Source: CAZFGK01 sp964518635 (GTDB lineage Bacteria > Zixibacteria > MSB-5A5 > GN15 > FEB-12). From it: a DNA stretch of 64,000 nt. A program made the translations under genes and the position numbers. This document shows positions 60,089-64,000 of the stretch, one piece after another; the first letter of the stretch is position 1; each line of letters starts with the position of its first letter. The stretch is from positions 117,460-181,459 of the forward strand of contig CAZFGK010000002.1 in assembly GCA_964518635.1 (NCBI GenBank), given 5' to 3'. The notes below the pieces were generated by a model. That model saw only the letters and a list, made by a program, of their open reading frames with translations. It did not search any database and had not been told where the DNA came from.

Positions 60089-62485
60089 TTAACGGATCGA
60101 AAGATCAAATGGGAGACGCGCGTAGGTCCATGCATCAATAGCGGAACCTTCATCTATCTCTGAGCCTCCTGCAACTCGTGAGAGAATCTTTCCGAAAATT
60201 CCCGGAATCTCTGGTAAACGTAGCGATGCCCATAGTGAGGTCTTGCGACTCAACAATGAAACTTCATACTGTCGAAGTTTGAGAGAGTCCGCCAGGTCAG
60301 AGACTGCGTCATTCAGTGTGCCGATCTGATCGACCAGACCATAAGTCACCGCCTCGCGACCAGTGAAAATTCTCCCTTCAGCCAATTGCGAGACTGAGTC
60401 GAGAGTCAGGCCACGTGACATCGAAACTGTTGATAGAAATTCGTCATAGGATGTTTTCAAAAACCGACGATAGGCGTCCCGTTCACTATCCGTAAATACT
60501 CTTGCAGATGAATTGATCGCGGCATTTTCCCCTCTGGTGTACAGCTCTGAGTTGAAACCGATCTTGTCGTAAAGTCCGCTCATGCTGACTTTGCCACCAA
60601 AAATTCCGATCGAGCCGGTGATGGTGAGAGGCGTCGCGTAGATTCTAGATCCGGCGGTCGCCAGGTCGTAACCGGCGGAAGCAGCGAGTGAGGACATCGA
60701 AATCCAGAGTGGCTTTCTTTTCGCCCCTTCCGAGGCACGGAAACGAATCAGCTCACCAGCAGAGGAAAGCCCACCCGGAGAATTGATTCGTACTACCACC
60801 CCTGCGACCGATGGATCACCTACTGCCTGATCGAGTTGCTGCTTAAAACTAAGCGGCTGCAGCTGTGGACTCGATGAACCAAATGAACCAGATCGATCTG
60901 ATACGACTTCCCCTTCCGCGACTATCACCGCAATTCGAGAAGGTGAATCCCATCGATCTGACACTGGCAGTTGTTCGACGTAACTTCCCAGCGTGATTGC
61001 GCCGTACCGCTCGGCTTCTTTCAGAAATTGATCACGATGCATGATCGTATCGATCAGACCGATGTCACGAGCGATACTAGATGGATAGGGACCAGCATCG
61101 AGTATCTGCTGGAGTGAATCTATCGGAAGACCACGAGCATTTGAGATACTGCGAAGTAACTCAGCCGAAAGCGTATCGAGTAAACTGTTGACCTGTGAGC
61201 GATAGTGGGACGACGAGCTATCGAGAGTGAACGGCTCGACGGCACTTTTGTACCGTCCGAAGGCAATGAAATCTGCTTCGAGTCCAAGCTTGCGAAGAGT
61301 CTCAGCATAGAATGTCAACTCGGCACTGAGTCCGACCAGTTCAAGCGCAGTTGCCGGGGGGATCGCGATCTGATCCGCGACGGAGGACAGATAGTAGGAG
61401 ACATTCCCTCTCGCGGATAGATAGCAAGAAACCTGTTTTCCGTTCTGACGTGCGCGAGCAAGCTGTTCACGAAATTCATAGGCCTGCGAAAATGAAATCC
61501 CCCCCTCGACGACGAAATAGATTTTCTCGATACTCTGATCATCGACGGCATGTGACAGCGCCAGCAGCTTGCTGGCGAATCCGTTTTGAGTTCCGCGAAA
61601 TGGTGCTTTGGTGTCTGCCTCGCCGATCGATGCCGACCGGACAATGAGTGATTTCCGCGGTGTACGAAAAAGAGATGATCTCGACTTTGTGGTCGAACCA
61701 GCGTACAGAATTGTGCCCTGGTGCTTCCCTTTTCGATCAAGCTCTGCCCGACCTCCGAAAAACTCTTTCAGGAGATTGAGCCTGAGACCGATGGTCCAGG
61801 TGTCGTCGGTGCGATAAGCGGCTTGGATGGCAAGCCCCCCTTTCGGGCGAACCTCTGCTTCATACTTCCAACGGGCATCACCAAATCGCTCCCCTGAACC
61901 TAGATCAACATCTGCAGAGAAAGTCAGCCATTCACTCTCAGGACGATAAGCAATTGAATAACGATGTTCGACCTGGGTACGGACACCGTCGATTCGTCCA
62001 CGATTCAGATTATCGAGTTTGGCTGCGAAACTGAGAAATCGGCTTGATCTCCAGCTAAATCCGACTGACCAGAGATGACGGTTGTCAATTCCGTCGGGAC
62101 CGTCAGGAAAGAATCGATAGCCGAAACCCAGCCCCCCTTCGGTCTTGATTGGTACGCCTACACCGAGTGCGTACTCACGGGTTGAAACATCCCCTTCGTT
62201 TCGAATCAGCCGAGTTGCAACGCCAAAGAATCCGAAATTCGAACCGAATCCCCAGTCTTTCAGAAGGGACTCTTCGCGTACCGTTCCCATGATCAGGAAC
62301 TCATTCCCGCGGCTATACCCGAGATTTGCGGGTTGATTCCAGATCGCTGCGGCACCGTCGACTCTTGCTAACGGCATCTCGAAAAAGACTGAACCGGGAA
62401 GAATCAATCGTCGGGATGGTTCTTCTGCTTGAACAAGATTGGCAACAAATAGCAAGCCAAGTAAGATCAGTCGAGATTTACTCAC
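60089..62485 (-). CDS. SppA-type signal peptide peptidase fused to an N-terminal barrel-like domain
   Basis: 798 residues. The signal peptide ends at LVQA-E. Residues about 25-265 are beta-rich with barrel-like strands (GFGSNFGFFGVATRL, GVGVPIKTEGGLGFGYRF, VGFSWRSSRFLSFAAKLDNLNRG, LAIQAAYRTDDTWTIGLRLNL), similar to FCB outer-membrane proteins. From about 295 comes a full two-domain SppA: the catalytic Lys is in GRYKSAVEPF (413) and the Ser in SLAASAGYDLATAG (603), as in the 67-kDa form. SppA normally sits in the inner membrane and degrades cleaved signal peptides. A barrel N-terminus suggests outer-membrane anchoring, which is unusual. Starts inside the stop of the upstream gene (ATGA). Confidence 0.88.
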   Translation of the reverse strand: MSKSRLILLGLLFVANLVQAEEPSRRLILPGSVFFEMPLARVDGAAAIWNQPANLGYSRGNEFLIMGTVREESLLKDWGFGSNFGFFGVATRLIRNEGDVSTREYALGVGVPIKTEGGLGFGYRFFPDGPDGIDNRHLWSVGFSWRSSRFLSFAAKLDNLNRGRIDGVRTQVEHRYSIAYRPESEWLTFSADVDLGSGERFGDARWKYEAEVRPKGGLAIQAAYRTDDTWTIGLRLNLLKEFFGGRAELDRKGKHQGTILYAGSTTKSRSSLFRTPRKSLIVRSASIGEADTKAPFRGTQNGFASKLLALSHAVDDQSIEKIYFVVEGGISFSQAYEFREQLARARQNGKQVSCYLSARGNVSYYLSSVADQIAIPPATALELVGLSAELTFYAETLRKLGLEADFIAFGRYKSAVEPFTLDSSSSHYRSQVNSLLDTLSAELLRSISNARGLPIDSLQQILDAGPYPSSIARDIGLIDTIMHRDQFLKEAERYGAITLGSYVEQLPVSDRWDSPSRIAVIVAEGEVVSDRSGSFGSSSPQLQPLSFKQQLDQAVGDPSVAGVVVRINSPGGLSSAGELIRFRASEGAKRKPLWISMSSLAASAGYDLATAGSRIYATPLTITGSIGIFGGKVSMSGLYDKIGFNSELYTRGENAAINSSARVFTDSERDAYRRFLKTSYDEFLSTVSMSRGLTLDSVSQLAEGRIFTGREAVTYGLVDQIGTLNDAVSDLADSLKLRQYEVSLLSRKTSLWASLRLPEIPGIFGKILSRVAGGSEIDEGSAIDAWTYARLPFDLSIR

Positions 62486-63573
62486 AGTCCATCCTCGACA
62501 TCTTCGCGAACATCTCCACGACGCACATAGATATTCCCTTGCCCTTTGACAGTCGCATTGATTTCCGCACTTCCCGATCCGAGCCGAACAGCCATTCGGG
62601 TTCGCTCGATCGCTTCTGCAATGTAATTGAAATCGGTCGCCTCAATACTTCCCTGCTCACTCACTCTAAGAAGCAGCGCGGCACTGGCCCGTTCAGGTAA
62701 CGTCAGCTCGATATCTTCATCCTGATTTTCGATCACCATTTGTCCGGTTCCGAGATGTCGAAACTCGACCTGAATCGGGTTTGCCTGCCCACGAAGAGTA
62801 CTGGTAGCGTCGGCGAGGTCATAGTTGATTAACTGAATTCGCCCAAAGGCATCTTTGATATCAAGCGCGCCACGTGAGTTTCGAACTATGACATCGCCGC
62901 CGTCATTGATCAGGAATGCCGGCGATGAGCTCGTCGCTTCTATTCCAATTGCTTCTAAAGTGGCGTTGGTTGTGACCAGTCGAATCGCGCCTCGTAAATT
63001 GGTCGCAGTAAGCCGTTGATTTGCGGTCTCGATGTCGGTGAGTTGAGTCACCTCTGCGACAACTACTCTGCCAAGTGATTTTGATATCTTGACCAATTGA
63101 AGCGGCCCGACGATATCGACATCAAAGAGTTGGGCATCGACAATGATCTGAGCATTCCTGGGGAGGGAGATCGTGACATCAATGGTGCCGGTTTCGCTGT
63201 TTCCTCTCCAGGGGGGTGGATTTGGACATCGAAACTGCAATTCAGATTCAATTGCACTCAATTCGTTTTTGACCTGAATAGCGGATATAAATTCGGAGGC
63301 CTTTCGGGCGTTGGTCGCGCGGGCACGAACGGTATAGCGGACTATCAAAGAGGTATCATCATGCGTACGGACTACCAATCGTCCGGGCAATCCCGCTGCA
63401 GAGCGGATCGAAAGAGTTCGCTTGGGAAGGGAGAGTGAAGTCAAGGTATCTTCGGCGACCGAGAAGAAGCCGTTCTTCTCCTCTCTGAGGCTTTGGGCAG
63501 AAAGTGTATTTGACTGAACAAGCAGACAAAACAACAACAGCAGTGGGAAGAGGAACCGAGACATGACGTTCAT
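62482..63573 (-). CDS. Exported beta-repeat protein (DUF4097-like)
   Basis: 363 residues. The signal peptide ends near LSA-Q. The rest is a repeated strand-turn pattern typical of DUF4097 adhesin-like/bactofilin-like beta-helices (ISLPRNAQIIVDAQLFDVDIVGPLQ, GGDVIVRNSRGALDIKDAFG, GSAEINATVKGQGNIYVRRGD). No enzyme motif. Its stop overlaps the start of sppA, so the two are translated together, suggesting a common envelope role. Confidence 0.8.
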   Translation of the reverse strand: MNVMSRFLFPLLLLFCLLVQSNTLSAQSLREEKNGFFSVAEDTLTSLSLPKRTLSIRSAAGLPGRLVVRTHDDTSLIVRYTVRARATNARKASEFISAIQVKNELSAIESELQFRCPNPPPWRGNSETGTIDVTISLPRNAQIIVDAQLFDVDIVGPLQLVKISKSLGRVVVAEVTQLTDIETANQRLTATNLRGAIRLVTTNATLEAIGIEATSSSPAFLINDGGDVIVRNSRGALDIKDAFGRIQLINYDLADATSTLRGQANPIQVEFRHLGTGQMVIENQDEDIELTLPERASAALLLRVSEQGSIEATDFNYIAEAIERTRMAVRLGSGSAEINATVKGQGNIYVRRGDVREDVEDGL

Positions 63574-63579
63574 ACGAAC

Positions 63580-64000
63580 CTACGACAGTTGTGTTTCGTA
63601 GAGCAATATAGAGGCAGCAACCGCTGCATTGAGAGATTCGACACTGGCATCCTGTTCAATACGCACAATCTGAGTCGCTTCGTCAAGAATGAGTGTGGGG
63701 AGGCCGTGCGCTTCATTTCCGACAACGATCACCTGTGGGGGCCGTTTTTTGGCAGTCATGACCAAGTCTGCTACTTCCCGCCACCCCTTCCCCTGCATTG
63801 CAAGGGCCAGAAGCTGAGCGCGGTTTGTTTTACACCAGGAAAGAATCTCTGGATCTCTTGCTTCAACCAGAGAAAGCCCGAAAACCGCACCAGCACTTGC
63901 CCGAATGACTTTATCATGGTGCGGATCGACCCCTTTCCCGCTGCAGATGACCTGAGTCACCCCAAATGCAAGGGCCGAACGGAAGATCGTCCCCATATTC
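63580..64000 (-). CDS. SpoU/TrmH-family RNA 2'-O-methyltransferase, N-terminus cut by the window
   Basis: The C-terminal 140 residues of the SPOUT methyltransferase domain are visible and the frame stays open to the window end. Motif 1 is NMGTIFRSALAFG, motif 2 VVGNEAHGLP, motif 3 VESLNAAVAASILLYE, forming the knotted SAM site. A methionine at 63996 could be mistaken for the start, but it lies within motif 1. The N-terminal substrate-binding part and the exact target (rRNA or tRNA) lie outside. Confidence 0.9.
   Translation of the reverse strand, partial: NMGTIFRSALAFGVTQVICSGKGVDPHHDKVIRASAGAVFGLSLVEARDPEILSWCKTNRAQLLALAMQGKGWREVADLVMTAKKRPPQVIVVGNEAHGLPTLILDEATQIVRIEQDASVESLNAAVAASILLYETQLS

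Overview
The window looks like a chromosomal segment of a Gram-negative bacterium of the FCB superphylum, possibly candidate phylum Zixibacteria or a close relative. This placement is an inference. It rests on large secreted proteins ending in paired dockerin-like repeats, SYQGRL-type secreted proteins with an S74 chaperone domain, a clade II-type (Sec-exported) nitrous oxide reductase cluster, multiheme cytochromes, and the gene families around them. No rRNA or other phylogenetic marker that would settle it is present. One tRNA gene, tRNA-Ser(CGA), is present. No CRISPR array or intact mobile element was seen.

Region 1 (1-11.5 kb), accessory and secreted proteins. A decayed IS3-family element lies at the left edge. 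Four very large exported proteins follow. The first carries acidic DDDGDG motifs and a C-terminal S74 autoprocessing domain. The next three (4144-6195, 6459-8579, 8975-11545) end in an almost identical double dockerin-like tail, which suggests a shared attachment or sorting route.

Region 2 (11.8-19 kb), nitrous oxide respiration. A cysteine-containing Rrf2 regulator precedes a lipoprotein cytochrome c, NosZ, a membrane protein fused to NosL, NosD, NosF and NosY. A 19-bp dyad, GATA-N2-GGA-C-TCC-N2-TATC, occurs before the regulator gene and again before the cytochrome/nosZ genes. It is the best candidate for the regulator's operator.

Region 3 (19.5-28.3 kb), a probable trans-envelope electron conduit. 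Two divergent operons flank a CRP/FNR-type palindrome. The leftward one encodes two duplicated small monoheme cytochromes, a CbcL-like protein (11 c-type heme sites plus a b-type membrane domain) and a seven-heme NapC/NirT-type protein. The rightward one encodes an MtrA/DmsE-like decaheme cytochrome, an outer-membrane beta-barrel and a multiheme lipoprotein. Together they could carry electrons from quinol to the cell surface. This is the most interesting system in the window.

Region 4 (28.3-55.2 kb), mostly housekeeping. It holds two related membrane proteins of unknown role, tadA, a tightly overlapping operon (sirtuin, TPR lipoprotein, pyrK, pyrD, pyrF, TPR protein), a GH57 glucan enzyme, rsgA, a DCC-family protein, a DinB-family protein, secA, a bifunctional NAD(P)HX repair enzyme, lon, ychF, nfo, an aldehyde dehydrogenase and small enzymes. 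REP-like inverted repeats lie after secA, and a related element lies at 8.8 kb.

Region 5 (55.4-64 kb), envelope and surface. A minor-pilin operon (PilV-, PilW- and two enlarged PilX-like proteins) ends at a bidirectional terminator. It converges with an operon for a SpoU-type methyltransferase (cut by the window end), an exported beta-repeat protein, and an SppA protease fused to an N-terminal barrel-like domain.
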